A DNA stretch of 46,972 bases. It comes from an uncultured Porphyromonadaceae bacterium (GTDB taxonomy: Bacteria; Bacteroidota; Bacteroidia; Bacteroidales; Muribaculaceae). Position 1 is the first letter of the stretch; each line of letters starts with the position of its first letter. Below are positions 1 to 10,700 of the stretch, in pieces. Location: assembly GCA_947178165.1 (NCBI GenBank), contig CAMWXH010000010.1, positions 1-46,972 of the forward strand, written 5' to 3'. A program made the position numbers and the translations under genes. The notes under the pieces were generated by a model. The model was not told the origin of the DNA. It saw only the letters and a program-made list of their open reading frames with translations, and made no database searches.

Positions 1-68
1 GGATGCACTGACGTACATCCCTGAATTTTTATATTTTTATAAATACTTCTTTTCCCTTTTAGGGCATT

Positions 69-1139
69 TCATTTCTTGGGTGACTTTTTGATATAATCCA
101 CAAGCCACTCGCCAATCTCCTTGGTTCCATATTTTTCTCCCCCTTCAACCTGAATTTCGGGAGTGCGGACATTGGCATCGAGTGAAGCATCTACAGCCTC
201 TCTGATCAAAGCTCCCTCCTCCTTAAGATCGAAATATTCAAAGAGCATTGCAACAGAAAGCACCTGTGCCAAGGGATTGGCAATGTTCAGCCCTTTTGCC
301 TGAGGCCAGGAGCCATGTATAGGTTCAAACACCGGAGTGCTCTCCCCCGTTGAGGCAGAAGGCAACAATCCCATCGAGCCGCTGATTACGGACCCTTCAT
401 CCGTAAGTATATCGCCGAATGTGTTTTCAGTGACCATGACATCGAAGAATGTCGGCTCTTGAATCATTCGCATGGCGGCATTATCCACATACATGTAATC
501 TGTCTTGACCTCCGGATATGATGATTCCATCTCCTGTGCAATCTTTCTCCAAAGACGGCTCGATGCAAGCACGTTAGCTTTATCCACTACGGTGAGATGC
601 TTATTGCGTTTCACTGCATATTCAAAGCCGACTTTCAGGATTCGTTCAATCTCAGGACGAGTATAATAGTTAGTGTCGAAAGCTTTTTCGTCATCCTGAT
701 ATTTCTCGCCGAAATACATGCCTCCGGTAAGCTCACGGATACAGATGAAATCCGCTCCCTCCACGAGTTCTGCCCGGAGAGGCGATTTGTGAATAAGGCA
801 TTTGAAGGTCTGAACCGGACGGATATTGGCATAGAGACCCAGCTTCTTACGCATTGCAAGAAGTCCTTGCTCGGGACGCACTTTGGCTGTCGGGTCATTG
901 TCAAACTTCGGGTCGCCGACAGCAGAGAAGAGCACGGCATCGGCGTTTCGGCATATCTCGTATGTGGATTCCGGGAAGGGGTCTCCAACCTTATCAATTG
1001 CATCTGCTCCGCAGATTGCATATTCGTAACTCACTTTATGTCCGAATTTCTCGCACACTGCCGTCATCACATCAACTCCGACCGCAGAGATCTCCGGCCC
1101 GATTCCATCGCCGGGAAGGACTGCAATTTTAAAATCCAT
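69..1139 (-). CDS. leuB: 3-isopropylmalate dehydrogenase LeuB
   Basis: LeuB catalyses NAD-dependent oxidation and decarboxylation of 3-isopropylmalate to 2-oxoisocaproate, the last dedicated step before transamination to leucine, in the cytoplasm. The 356-residue length is normal for the family. The N-terminus has the nucleotide/metal-fold start with GDGIGPE at residues 10-16, the substrate-binding [12 protein letters not shown] stretch follows, and a late EPIHGS...NIANP segment forms the cofactor site in the Bacteroidetes version of the motif. It is the last gene of the leu operon, 7 bases after the second condensing enzyme. The ATG at 1139 is the only sensible start. If the preceding enzyme makes citramalate, this dehydrogenase would also act on methylmalate; that is inference. 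Confidence 0.97.
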   Translation of the reverse strand: MDFKIAVLPGDGIGPEISAVGVDVMTAVCEKFGHKVSYEYAICGADAIDKVGDPFPESTYEICRNADAVLFSAVGDPKFDNDPTAKVRPEQGLLAMRKKLGLYANIRPVQTFKCLIHKSPLRAELVEGADFICIRELTGGMYFGEKYQDDEKAFDTNYYTRPEIERILKVGFEYAVKRNKHLTVVDKANVLASSRLWRKIAQEMESSYPEVKTDYMYVDNAAMRMIQEPTFFDVMVTENTFGDILTDEGSVISGSMGLLPSASTGESTPVFEPIHGSWPQAKGLNIANPLAQVLSVAMLFEYFDLKEEGALIREAVDASLDANVRTPEIQVEGGEKYGTKEIGEWLVDYIKKSPKK

Positions 1140-1146
1140 ATCTTGT

Positions 1147-2682
1147 TTAATTTATTTTATTCTCCATCAGGTTGAGCATCTTTATCGTGGCCTTGATTGC
1201 CGCCTCTGTCTGGTCAGCATCAAGTCCTCGGGTGCGGTAGGTTTTCTCTTCCCATAGCCAAGTGATGCATGTTTGCACTAACGCATCGGTCCTTCCTCCG
1301 GGGGGTATGCTCACGGTATAATTGGAAAGATGCGGAAAACGCCTGTCAAGCTTCTCCTTATAGATCTTCTTTACGGCGCGCATAATCGCATCGAATTGTC
1401 CGCTGCCCGAAGCGCTCTCCTCATAAACCTCCCCATTGATGCGGAGTTTGATTGAGGCATGGGGCTCAAGGCCGTATGCGGTGCTTACCATATAGCTCAC
1501 AAGGATAACGCGCTCCTCATAGTCGGTATTGTTTAGCACATCAGCCACGATATATGGGAGATCCTCTTGGGTCACTACCTCCTTCTTATCGCCTAACTCT
1601 ATTATGCGATGAGTCACCATCTTTGTCTGTTCGGGCGACAGCTCAAGTCCCAACTCTTCAAGATTGCGGAGTATGTTCGCCTTTCCGCTGTTTTTGCCAA
1701 GTGCATACTCCCGCTTTCTTCCGAAACGCTCGGGAAGAAGGTCGTTATAATATAGCTTGGCTTTATTGTCGCCATCGGCATGCACGCCTGCTACCTGAGT
1801 GAATACGCTCTCGCCGGTGATAGGGCGGTTTGGCGGAATGGGAATCCCTGAATAATTCTCCACAAGGCGGCTCACATCATTTAAGCGGCTTTCTACAATC
1901 CCGGTCTTTGCATTAAACTGATCCTTGAGAATGGCCTGCACGCTCGCAAGCGGAGCATTCCCGGCCCTTTCGCCAAGACCGTTGACTGCCGTATGAATCC
2001 CACTGCATCCCCCCAACACAGCGGCCAAGACATTTGATATGGCCAAATCGTAATCATTATGGGCGTGGAAATCAAAATGCAGGTCGGGATATTTCTTAAC
2101 CATCTTCCTTATAAAAAGAAGAAGTTCAAGAGGGTTGAGGATGCCGAGAGTATCGGGAAGCATAAAACGTTTTATGCCGCAATCTTTCAAAGAATCGATC
2201 ATTGAATAGACATAATCGGGAGAATTTTTTATCCCGTTGCTCCAGTCTTCCAGATAAACGTTGACCCCTATGCCCATTTCGCGAGCCATCTTGATATTGC
2301 GCTTTATATCCTCGAAATGCTCTTCAGGCTTTTTCTTTAGCTGGTTTTCGCAATGATTCCTCGAACCCTTGCAGAGAAGATTAATGTTTCTTGCTCCGCA
2401 TTCCTGAATCCATTGAAGCGAAACGCCGTCATCAACAAAACCAAGCACCTCCACCCTATCCAGATACCCGGCACGGGCGGCCCACCTGCATATTCGGCTC
2501 ACCGCATCTTTCTCCCCTTCGGAGACACGTGCAGAGGCAACTTCAATCCTGTCGATATTAAGATCTTGCAAAAGGGCGCGAGCAATCATAAGCTTCTCCT
2601 GGGGGACAAAGCTGACGCCGCTCGTCTGCTCTCCATCCCGGAGAGTGGTATCCATTATCTCTATTTCTCTCGAATAGCTCAT
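1147..2682 (-). CDS. second 2-isopropylmalate synthase-type enzyme, probable (R)-citramalate synthase
   Basis: This is an acetyl-CoA-dependent Claisen condensing enzyme of the isopropylmalate/homocitrate/citramalate synthase family, 511 residues. A TIM-barrel catalytic domain starts with DTTLRDGEQ at residues 11-19, contains the metal-ligand HAHND motif and the NGLGERAGN segment, and a LeuA-type allosteric dimer domain occupies roughly residues 390-510 ([18 protein letters not shown]). It is clearly distinct from the leuA product upstream in the same operon. Two such enzymes beside one LeuCDB set suggest that one uses 2-oxoisovalerate and the other pyruvate, the latter giving 2-oxobutyrate for isoleucine. 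The alternative is two differently regulated leucine isozymes. It overlaps leuD by 4 bases, so translation is probably coupled. Confidence 0.88.
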   Translation of the reverse strand: MSYSREIEIMDTTLRDGEQTSGVSFVPQEKLMIARALLQDLNIDRIEVASARVSEGEKDAVSRICRWAARAGYLDRVEVLGFVDDGVSLQWIQECGARNINLLCKGSRNHCENQLKKKPEEHFEDIKRNIKMAREMGIGVNVYLEDWSNGIKNSPDYVYSMIDSLKDCGIKRFMLPDTLGILNPLELLLFIRKMVKKYPDLHFDFHAHNDYDLAISNVLAAVLGGCSGIHTAVNGLGERAGNAPLASVQAILKDQFNAKTGIVESRLNDVSRLVENYSGIPIPPNRPITGESVFTQVAGVHADGDNKAKLYYNDLLPERFGRKREYALGKNSGKANILRNLEELGLELSPEQTKMVTHRIIELGDKKEVVTQEDLPYIVADVLNNTDYEERVILVSYMVSTAYGLEPHASIKLRINGEVYEESASGSGQFDAIMRAVKKIYKEKLDRRFPHLSNYTVSIPPGGRTDALVQTCITWLWEEKTYRTRGLDADQTEAAIKATIKMLNLMENKIN

Positions 2683-3275
2683 AATCCGGCTGTCTCGAAC
2701 GCCTCGGTCTTTTCCTTGTTTTCAAGGAGGAAATCGATATCGTCGAGTGCATTCATCAGACAATATTTCTTATATCCGTTTATCTCGAAATTCTCACTTC
2801 TTCCTGTGGCGCAATTTGTCACCTTCTGTTCCGGAAGATTCACCTCAACCTCCATCGAGGGATTCTCTTTTATCGATTTGAAAAGCTCGGCAAGGAAATC
2901 CTCGCTCACCACAACAGGAAGCACAAAGTTGTTCAATTCATTATTCTTATGGATATCAGCAAAGAAACTGCTGATAACCACCCGGAATCCGTAACCGGCA
3001 ATCGCCCAGGCGGCATGCTCGCGGCTCGATCCGCTGCCGAAATTCTTTCCGGCAACCAAAATCTCACCCGAATATGTGGGATCGTTAAGGACAAAGTCTT
3101 TGTTGACTGTTCCATCCGGGTTGAAACGCCAGTCGCGGAAAAGATTCTCCCCGAAGAAGCTCTCTTCGCGCGTGGTGGCCTTAAGGAACCGGGCAGGTAT
3201 AATCTGGTCGGTGTCGATATTTTCAAGAGGGAGAGGAACACATCGGCTTCTGATGATATCGAATTTCTGTTTCAT
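2679..3275 (-). CDS. leuD: 3-isopropylmalate dehydratase small subunit LeuD
   Basis: LeuD is the swivelling small subunit that pairs with LeuC to isomerise 2-isopropylmalate to 3-isopropylmalate. At 198 residues it matches the usual size. The family signatures are visible: NIDTDQIIPARFL near residues 19-31 and the GKNFGSGSSREHAAWAI segment near residues 76-92 that reaches into the active site. It begins 12 bases after leuC and ends with a 4-base overlap into the downstream condensing enzyme, so it sits in the middle of a tight operon. Confidence 0.97.
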   Translation of the reverse strand: MKQKFDIIRSRCVPLPLENIDTDQIIPARFLKATTREESFFGENLFRDWRFNPDGTVNKDFVLNDPTYSGEILVAGKNFGSGSSREHAAWAIAGYGFRVVISSFFADIHKNNELNNFVLPVVVSEDFLAELFKSIKENPSMEVEVNLPEQKVTNCATGRSENFEINGYKKYCLMNALDDIDFLLENKEKTEAFETAGL

Positions 3276-3287
3276 GTCAATTTGGGA

Positions 3288-4679
3288 TTAAAGTGTCCTG
3301 GGATCTGTGATTTTTCCTGTCACAGCCGCGGCGGCTGCTGTAAGCGGACTGGCAAGAATTGTTCTTGCCCCGGGCCCTTGCCGCCCTTCGAAATTACGGT
3401 TTGAAGTAGAGACTGCGAGCTTGCCGGCCGGAATCTTATCATCATTCATGGCCAGGCATGCCGAGCAACCGGGCTGACGAATTTCAAATCCGGCCCGTTC
3501 AAAGAATTTATCAAGGCCTTCGCGCTTCAGCTGGTCATATACCATCCAAGAGCCGGGTACAAGCCACGCAGTTACGTCGGGATGTTTCTTCCTTCCGTTC
3601 ACTATTGATGCAAAGGCATAGAAATCCTCTATGCGTCCGTTGGTGCATGCACCCAAGAAAACGTAATCCACCGGTGTTCCGAGCAGCTCCTGCCCCGGTT
3701 CGAATCCCATATATTCAAGGCTCTTGATAAAGGATTCCCTCCCCTCTTCGGGAATGGTATCGAGCTGCGGAATGGAATCTGTTATTCCCATCCCCATCCC
3801 GGGATTAGTACCGTATGTCACCATCGGCTCTATATCTTCAGCCCGGAAAGTCAATTCCTTGTCAAAAACGGCATCTTCTCCGCTCTTAAGGGTTTTCCAA
3901 TATTCCACAGCCTTATCCCAGTCTTCCCCTTTGGGAGCATATTCCCTATCTTTCAGATATTCGAATGTCTTTTCATCGGGGGCAATGAACCCGCCACGGG
4001 CACCCATCTCTATCGAAAGATTACAGAGGGTGAGACGCCCTTCCATTGAAAGATCACGCACCGCTTCTCCGGCATATTCCACAAAATAGCCCGTTGCTCC
4101 CGATGTTGTCAGCTTTGACATGAGGTAAAGGGCCATATCCTTTGCTGTTACACCCTTAGCCAACTTACCCTCGACGTTGATTCGCATGGATTTAGGCTTC
4201 TGCTGCAGAATGCACTGGGAGGCCATCACCATCTCTACCTCCGATGTGCCGATGCCGAAAGCCACGGCTCCCATAGCCCCGTGAGTGGATGTGTGCGAGT
4301 CGCCGCAAACAATTGTCATTCCCGGCAGTGATAGTCCTCGTTCGGGTCCCACCACGTGGATGATGCCGTTCTTTGGGTGAAGCATTCCGAAATGTTCAAG
4401 GCCGAATTCCTTGGCATTTTTCTCAAGTGTGTCAACTTGCTCCCGGCTCACCTTATCCTCAATCGGCTTATCCTGATCATGGGTCGGAGTGTTATGGTCG
4501 GGCATGCAGAAAATCTTTTCAGGACGAAAACACTTGATCCCTCTTCTGCGAAGCCCCTCGAAAGCCTGAGGCGAGGTCACCTCGTGGCAATAGAGACGGT
4601 CAATGTATAATTGTGTGGGGCCGTCGGTCACATTCTGAACCACGTGGGCATCCCATATCTTGTCAAATAATGTATTCAT
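3288..4679 (-). CDS. leuC: 3-isopropylmalate dehydratase large subunit LeuC
   Basis: LeuC is the aconitase-fold large subunit of isopropylmalate isomerase and carries the [4Fe-4S] cluster. The three cluster cysteines are present: C345 in the GACTNGR motif and C405 and C408 in GCSACLAMN. The [11 protein letters not shown] substrate/cluster-binding stretch is near residues 125-135. The length of 463 residues is typical. Its start codon shares one base with the leuA stop (TGATG arrangement), indicating translational coupling, and leuD follows after 12 bases. Confidence 0.97.
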   Translation of the reverse strand: MNTLFDKIWDAHVVQNVTDGPTQLYIDRLYCHEVTSPQAFEGLRRRGIKCFRPEKIFCMPDHNTPTHDQDKPIEDKVSREQVDTLEKNAKEFGLEHFGMLHPKNGIIHVVGPERGLSLPGMTIVCGDSHTSTHGAMGAVAFGIGTSEVEMVMASQCILQQKPKSMRINVEGKLAKGVTAKDMALYLMSKLTTSGATGYFVEYAGEAVRDLSMEGRLTLCNLSIEMGARGGFIAPDEKTFEYLKDREYAPKGEDWDKAVEYWKTLKSGEDAVFDKELTFRAEDIEPMVTYGTNPGMGMGITDSIPQLDTIPEEGRESFIKSLEYMGFEPGQELLGTPVDYVFLGACTNGRIEDFYAFASIVNGRKKHPDVTAWLVPGSWMVYDQLKREGLDKFFERAGFEIRQPGCSACLAMNDDKIPAGKLAVSTSNRNFEGRQGPGARTILASPLTAAAAAVTGKITDPRTL

Positions 4680-6175
4680 CAGTTATTGAATTTGTTTATG
4701 CAATCTATATATGCCTCTACCGAAGCCGCCACAATATCCGTGTTTGCTCCGAATCCATAATACACGTGTCCGTCATGCTCGACCTGCATGTGAACCTTTC
4801 CAACATCATCGCTCCCTTTGTTGATGGCCTGTATGGTGAATTCCTTAAGGGTCATCTTCCGGTTGATTATCTTCTTCAAAGCCTTGATCGCAGCATCTAC
4901 CGGGCCATTGCCGCTCGCAGAGTCCTCAAAGCTCTCTCCGGCAATGTTCAGCCCCAAACTTGCCACCGAACGCACTCCCACTCCGCTCGTGACCTGAAGA
5001 TATTCAAGCTTTATGCGGTGGTTCTGTGTCCGGTCTGCACCTGCAAGCAGCAATATGTCGTCGTCATTTATATCTTTCTTCTTATCAGCAAGCTTCAGGA
5101 AGTCTTGATATATCTTGTCGAGCTTCTCCTGATTCAGTTCCACTCCAAGGGCATTCAGCCTGCTCTTAAGCGCGGCGCGTCCGCTCCTTGCAGTAAGCAC
5201 GATTGAATTATCATCAATCCCCACGTCGTGAGGATCAATAATCTCGTAGGTCTGCACATTTTTCAATACTCCATCCTGATGTATTCCGGATGAATGGGCG
5301 AATGCGTTACGCCCAACAATAGCCTTGTTAGGCTGAACGGGCATATTCATCAGCGATGAGACCATCCGGCTTGCCGGATAGATCTTCTGAGTGTTTATAT
5401 TGGTTTCAATCTTTATATCCTTATGGCATTTTATAATCATCGCCACCTCTTCAAGCGAGGTGTTTCCTGCCCGCTCACCGATACCGTTGATAGTCACCTC
5501 AACCTGTCGCGCACCGTTGAGCACTCCTGCCATAGTGTTGGCAGTCGCCATACCAAGGTCGTTATGGCAATGAGTGGAAATGATAGCTTTTTCTATGCCA
5601 TTGACATTCTCCATAAGGTAACGTATCTTGTCGCCATATTCGCCGGGCAGGCAGTAGCCGGTAGTGTCGGGGATATTCACAACAGTGGCTCCGGCACGGA
5701 TCACCGCCTCGACCACTCGGGCAAGATATTCATTATCTGTGCGGCCTGCATCCTCGGCGTAAAACTCAACATCCTCAACGAACCGCTTGGCATATTTCAC
5801 ACACGCAATGGCACGTTCCAGAATCTCTTCACGAGTTGAATTGAATTTATATTTTATATGTGAGTCGGAGGTGCCGATACCTGTATGGATTCTCTTTCGC
5901 TTGGCATATTTCAAGGCTTCGGCGGCAACCTCGATATCTTTCTCTACAGCCCGTGTAAGCGCGCAGATTGTGGGCCACGTCACAGCTTTTGAAATTTCTA
6001 TTACCGAATTGAAATCTCCGGGACTCGAGATAGGGAAACCTGCCTCTATCACATCCACTCCCAACGCTTCCAACTGACGCGCAACCTGTATCTTCTCCAC
6101 AGTGTTGAGCTGACAGCCCGGCACCTGCTCGCCATCACGGAGCGTGGTGTCGAAAATATACAATCTATCATTCAT
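4679..6175 (-). CDS. leuA: 2-isopropylmalate synthase LeuA
   Basis: LeuA condenses 2-oxoisovalerate with acetyl-CoA, the committed step of leucine synthesis, and is normally feedback inhibited by leucine. The 498-residue protein has the [12 protein letters not shown] signature at residues 9-20, the metal-binding [13 protein letters not shown] segment, the NGIGERAGN motif, and a C-terminal LeuA dimer/regulatory domain from about residue 370 ([17 protein letters not shown]). It is the first gene of the operon, with a candidate promoter and a palindrome upstream on the minus strand. The ATG at 6175 starts exactly where homology-like sequence ([10 protein letters not shown]) begins. Confidence 0.96.
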   Translation of the reverse strand: MNDRLYIFDTTLRDGEQVPGCQLNTVEKIQVARQLEALGVDVIEAGFPISSPGDFNSVIEISKAVTWPTICALTRAVEKDIEVAAEALKYAKRKRIHTGIGTSDSHIKYKFNSTREEILERAIACVKYAKRFVEDVEFYAEDAGRTDNEYLARVVEAVIRAGATVVNIPDTTGYCLPGEYGDKIRYLMENVNGIEKAIISTHCHNDLGMATANTMAGVLNGARQVEVTINGIGERAGNTSLEEVAMIIKCHKDIKIETNINTQKIYPASRMVSSLMNMPVQPNKAIVGRNAFAHSSGIHQDGVLKNVQTYEIIDPHDVGIDDNSIVLTARSGRAALKSRLNALGVELNQEKLDKIYQDFLKLADKKKDINDDDILLLAGADRTQNHRIKLEYLQVTSGVGVRSVASLGLNIAGESFEDSASGNGPVDAAIKALKKIINRKMTLKEFTIQAINKGSDDVGKVHMQVEHDGHVYYGFGANTDIVAASVEAYIDCINKFNN

Positions 6176-6291
6176 GGGCTTCTACCTTTTGATTCTTACC
6201 TGAATACAAGCAATATATAAAGACTCTGCTGATGCAACCGACCTATTGACCTTATCTAATGCAATGCAGGGTTGATTTACCTTAATACCTT

Positions 6292-6313
6292 CGAGTGAAG
6301 TGCAATTCACTCG
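6292..6313 (-). promoter_or_regulatory. perfect 8-bp inverted repeat in the leu leader
   Basis: The arms CGAGTGAA (6292-6299) and TTCACTCG (6306-6313) are perfect complements separated by six bases. The palindrome falls just downstream of the -7 element, about +6 to +27 of the predicted leu transcript. It could be an operator overlapping the start of transcription or a 5' stem-loop of the mRNA. Nothing here shows which. Confidence 0.45.
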
Positions 6314-6325
6314 GAAATGAGTGTG

Positions 6326-6333
6326 CAAAGATA
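6326..6333 (-). promoter_or_regulatory. candidate -7 promoter element of the leu operon
   Basis: On the minus strand the octamer TATCTTTG matches the Bacteroidetes -7 consensus TAnnTTTG. It lies about 150 bases before leuA, giving a long leader. The expected -33 TTTG twenty bases further upstream is replaced by a T-run, so the match is partial. The leader has no ATG-initiated peptide rich in leucine codons. Confidence 0.5.
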
Positions 6334-6420
6334 GCGAATATTTCTGTTATTAAAAAATTATTTGTCAGATTTTTCTTATTTTATGCATTTGTCTTGCATT
6401 TTGCTCTTGCAAGCCATATA

Positions 6421-6560
6421 ATAATTGCGGACGCACCAGGGTGTATATATAATTGCGGACGCAACGAGGTGTATGAATAATTGCGGACGCACCGGGGTGC
6501 GTCCCTACAGCGAAGCCTATCATTTTGATATGTAGGGACGCACCCAAGGTGCGTCCGCAA
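6421..6560. repeat. REP-like repeat cluster: three 28-bp direct copies and one inverted copy
   Basis: Three direct copies of a unit starting ATAATTGCGGACGCA begin at 6421, 6449 and 6477, an exact 28-base period. The third copy is extended into GTGCGTCCCTACA (to 6509) and is mirrored by an inverted copy at 6531-6560 starting TGTAGGGACGCACCC, so 6481-6560 can form a hairpin with arms of about 29 bases and a 21-base loop. The unit is itself palindromic (GGACGCACC, two bases, GGTGCGTCC). The cluster fills most of the gap between the divergent leu promoter region and the 3' end of cysK. It resembles dispersed REP/RAYT-type repeats; no transposase is present here. Confidence 0.75.
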
Positions 6561-6592
6561 AATTCTTTATAGAGGATATTCTTTAAAAACTA

Positions 6593-7540
6593 TTATAGTG
6601 GGTACTCATCAAAGGCATATAGGATAGTTGAAAGGTAGCGTTCCCCCGTATCAGGCAACAGGGCTACGATCATCTTCCCTTCATTCTCCGGCTTCTTAGC
6701 CTCCTTTAACGCCGCGGCCAACGCCGCTCCCGATGAAATGCCAACCAACAGCCCCTCCTTCTGCGCAAGCATGCGAGAGGCGAGTATGGCTTCATCATCC
6801 GTTATCTTTACCACTTCATCCACAGCATCAGGATGAAAATTTCCGGGCACAAATCCAGCTCCTATCCCCTGAATCTTATGTGGGCCGGCTTTCTCGCCCG
6901 ACAGCACGGCTGATGTGGCCGGCTCAACCCCAATACTTCTTATCTCAGGATTATGAGCTTTCAATGTTTCGGAGGTGCCACTCAACGTGCCGCCGGTACC
7001 CACTCCTGCCACAAATATATCAACCCTCCCATCCGTATCTCTCCATATCTCCTCTCCCGTTGTGCGACGGTGAGCGGCAGGATTAGCAGGATTCTCGAAT
7101 TGCTGAAGGATTATAGCCCCCGGCGTTTCATCTCTTAATTGCTCCGCCTTGGCAATCGCACCTTTCATGCCCTCGCTTCCGGGAGTGAGCACAAGAGTGG
7201 CACCTAATGCCTTCAGAAGGTTCTGTCGCTCAACGCTCATTGTCTCAGGCATGGTGAGGATAAGTTTATATCCCTTTACAGATGCGACCCACGCAAGGCC
7301 GATTCCGGTGTTGCCGCTTGTCGGCTCTATGGTTACTCCACCCGGTTGCAGGAGACCTCTCTTTTCAGCATCCTCTATCATGGCAAAGGCAACCCTGTCT
7401 TTCACGCTTCCCCCGGGATTGAATGATTCAATCTTCACTATCACACGTGCCTTCAATCCTTCCATCTCCTCTATGCGCTTCACTTCAAGGAGCGGGGTGT
7501 TGCCAATCAGTTCGGTTAAACTCTCACATATTTTTTTCAT
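6593..7540 (-). CDS. cysK: cysteine synthase (O-acetylserine sulfhydrylase)
   Basis: This PLP enzyme makes cysteine from O-acetylserine and sulfide in the cytoplasm. The 315-residue protein has the fold-type II signature NPGGSVKDR with the PLP lysine at K47, the substrate loop [13 protein letters not shown] at about residues 72-84, and the phosphate-binding [10 protein letters not shown] glycine loop. The length is normal for CysK/CysM. A minus-strand TATCTTTG (7569-7562) lies 22 bases before the ATG and gives a short leader, so it is probably transcribed alone. CysM is possible in principle, but the loop sequences fit CysK better. Confidence 0.95.
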   Translation of the reverse strand: MKKICESLTELIGNTPLLEVKRIEEMEGLKARVIVKIESFNPGGSVKDRVAFAMIEDAEKRGLLQPGGVTIEPTSGNTGIGLAWVASVKGYKLILTMPETMSVERQNLLKALGATLVLTPGSEGMKGAIAKAEQLRDETPGAIILQQFENPANPAAHRRTTGEEIWRDTDGRVDIFVAGVGTGGTLSGTSETLKAHNPEIRSIGVEPATSAVLSGEKAGPHKIQGIGAGFVPGNFHPDAVDEVVKITDDEAILASRMLAQKEGLLVGISSGAALAAALKEAKKPENEGKMIVALLPDTGERYLSTILYAFDEYPL

Positions 7541-7561
7541 AGTCGAAGGGTAAATTTTTCA

Positions 7562-7569
7562 CAAAGATA
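7562..7569 (-). promoter_or_regulatory. candidate -7 promoter element of cysK
   Basis: The minus-strand octamer TATCTTTG matches TAnnTTTG and is placed for a leader of about 15 bases before the cysK ATG at 7540. No good -33 TTTG is seen at a 20-base distance. Confidence 0.5.
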
Positions 7570-7613
7570 ATATTTCTTCTGTCTATATAACATCTTTTAT
7601 TGAATTTTTTTAA

Positions 7614-7653
7614 TCCAATTTAAAAAAAAGTGCGCCGGCTTCACCGACGCACT
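7614..7653 (-). terminator. rho-independent terminator of the first amylase gene
   Basis: A 10-base stem with one mismatch (7629-7638 with 7644-7653, five-base loop) is followed on the minus strand by eight T residues and a further T-rich run. It lies 60 bases after the stop of the gene ending at 7713 and before the cysK promoter, as expected for an intrinsic terminator. Confidence 0.85.
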
Positions 7654-7712
7654 CCTCATTCTCATACTATTAACTATATTTACCTAATATGAATTATATG
7701 AATTCCGATTAT

Positions 7713-10700
7713 TTATCTGATCTGAATCTTTTTGGATTTCTTACCCTTAACCACGATATAGATGCCGGGGCCGGGATTAGTCACCTTCACGCCCTGGAGA
7801 TTATAAATCTCAGCAGGTGCATTCTCGTCAGAATAGATAGTTCCTACAGCAGAAGCTGAACATTGGTGAGTGGATGATGTGAAGTTACGGTTTCCAGTTC
7901 CTTTATAGATATTGTTATGAACAGGTGTTACATCATTGGTCTGGTCACCTTGTCCATTATTGAACACCACACCTGTCGTACCAGCGGGAAGTTCGAAATA
8001 ATAATGCCCACAACTGTGCTGTTTCATATCAACACCAGGCCATCCATTATTATTTGATCCATCCCAATAGTGGATTTTTACAGTGCCCCAGTTAGTCTGA
8101 GAGTTATCGTAGTAAACCACGAAGTCGCCATCAGGTTCATCGTTGTTTCCGCCAAGGCTCTTGGTGAATGTAACGTTACCGGTTTTTACAGTGCCCTCGC
8201 TGTTAGTAGCCGACCAGCTTACGGTAACGGAATCACCGTCGCTCATACCCTCTCCGATTTTGAATTCTGCTGTATTTGAGAAATTCTGCTGAGCGCCGTT
8301 GCCAATCTTATACCAAGCTGAAACGGCATTCTTCGCAGTGGCTGTAACAGTTATCACATCTTCAGAGAAGTTCCCTCCATTGGGAGAGAATGTAACTGAA
8401 GCTTGCGGAGTAGTAACAACGTTTTCAATCCTTGTAGCGGTAGTTCCACCGTCATACTCATAATAAACGTCTCCATCTATGCCTGTAATATCACTTGTCT
8501 GCTGTCCATTATTATTGAATATAACATTCACCTTATCTAGGCCATCCATAGTGAAACCATAGTAGGTGTCATCACCCAAGGTTACGGCGTCTCCAGTGTT
8601 AATAGCTTTACCGGGCCAACCTCCATACACTTCAACTTTTTTACCACTTTGATCACCCCACGCATAGATATTTCCTCCATTAGGAGCTTTTACATAGACA
8701 GTGATAACAGCATTCGGGTCAACCTTCTTATATGTCACAGAGCCGGTTTTCTCCTTACCTTCATCATTTGTGGCACCCCAATTAACAGTTACAGTCTCAC
8801 CATAGTTCATGCCGTTGCCCACGGTGAATGTGCTTGTGCGGTTAGAGGGCGAAAGATTAACTCGGCTCTGGCCTGCAACCTGATACCATCCGCTTACAGA
8901 TGCATCAGAAAGTTTGACAGTTACGCTCTGAGTCTCTGTTTTAAACACACCACCTGCCGGAGAGAAACTAACCGATGCTACAGCCGGACCTGGGGCATCC
9001 TCTTTAGTGTAATACTCTGTTGTACCGGGATCAGCGAATGAAACAGATCCACCATGTGCCACCGGAGAAGTTGTATAAATGAATTTTCCATCTTCACCAA
9101 CTTTACCACCGGTCCAATCTTTTACAAGGACGCGGAGCTGACCCTTATTTTTAGGAGCATTTACTGTAATTGTACCACCTCCCTGATATGTCTGTCCTGT
9201 TACGAGGTCAGTGTAAGTTCCTGCGGGAACATTGGAGAATGTTGCGCCACCATTCACGGCTACAAGAGCGTATGAATCCTTGTATGCACGTTTGAAAGCC
9301 CAGCCTCCGTTTGCTGAACAACCATCCCAAGTATATTGACCTTTGCGAAGGGCAGGAACAGCCTGACGGATAAGGTTCAAACGACGGATATGCTGAGACA
9401 AGTCACCGTTTAGAGTCTTAGCCACATTACCTGAAACCTCTTCTATTTTTCCAAAGTCACTGGCCTTTACCGTACCTTTAAGATATTCACCAAAGTATGC
9501 ACGACCTGAATTTATTAATGCAAGACCCGGACCTTCATCTATGATCTTACCCTTTTGAAATTCAACCTCTGAACCATAGTAAAGACATGGGATACCCCGG
9601 AATGTAAACATCATTGAGAGGTTCTCAGCCCATTGTTCCGTTCCTCCATCAAAACGCTTATTATCATTTGGCTGTGGTGCATAGTCATGTGAATCCACAT
9701 AAACAACATTCCATGATGCATCATTATAGAAATGGTCGCCCTGCTTTGCAATATTTACTGCCTGATTAGCATCAGTGAAATTATAATGCATTGGGAAATC
9801 GATTACATTAAAACCGGATGCCTGTGAATAATCCGGCTCATGCCACGCTCCATTCTGCATGAATACATTCTTGGAATTATGAACCGTGCCAGGATCTTTC
9901 TCACAAGTAAGCATGTTTCCAAGAGGAGAGGCCCCTTCTTTCACAAACTGACCAGCCCACCACTCAGGAGTAAACGATTTCCATTCGTTAACTAAAGCAG
10001 GATCAGACTTCCATGTATAATAATGACTCGAAAGGACATGCTGTCCACGATAGATCACCTCTCCAAAACGAGAGCAACATTCACCAAACATATAAAAAGG
10101 TGTGTCTCCGCCATTTAGACGATTCCTCTTTCCATCAGCGGTTTCAGAGAACTCAATGAATTTGGGAATGAATGCTGAATTGAAAGTCAACGGAGCAATA
10201 TGGCCGGTTGTATCAATACGGAAACCATCTACGCCCAATTTTATAAACTCCTCATAACAGCTTACAACATAATTCACCACATCCATATTCTCTGTATTGA
10301 GGTCAACACAGTCTCCTGCAATCTGACCCCACCAACGGTTAGGCAAGTCCCAGTTCCACCCTGTTCCAACATGATGAAAATAGTTCTTATTGTCATGATT
10401 CTGACCATCGGTATTCTTCAAATATTTAAAACGCTCTGAATACTGAGTCTTCGCGCCATCGTTGGGAAGATCCCAATAAGACAATCCACCTAATTTTTCT
10501 TCATCAGGAATTAAACAAGATTCTATATCTGCCTGATTAACTATGTTCTGATCACGGTCAAAAAGATGACAAAGAGTATTCTCACCGAAGTTTCCAGTGT
10601 GCTGGAGGACTATATCCAGAATAATCTTTATTCCCTTAGCGTGTGCTTCATCAATAAGCTTCTTGAAATCCACATCTTCAGATGAACCCCACTCCTTGCG

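Noticed and set aside
4613..5206. A 197-codon plus-strand frame opposite leuA and leuC, and a 192-codon frame opposite leuB (597-1175).
   Set aside because: Both lie opposite strongly conserved leucine genes and have no promoter or recognisable protein features.
6176..6325. Leader-peptide attenuation of the leu operon.
   Set aside because: No ATG-initiated short frame with consecutive leucine codons and no terminator hairpin followed by T residues is present in the leader.
6421..6504. Three repeats at a 28-base period suggested a small CRISPR array.
   Set aside because: The units are directly adjacent with no unique spacers, they are part of a palindromic hairpin, and no cas genes are present.
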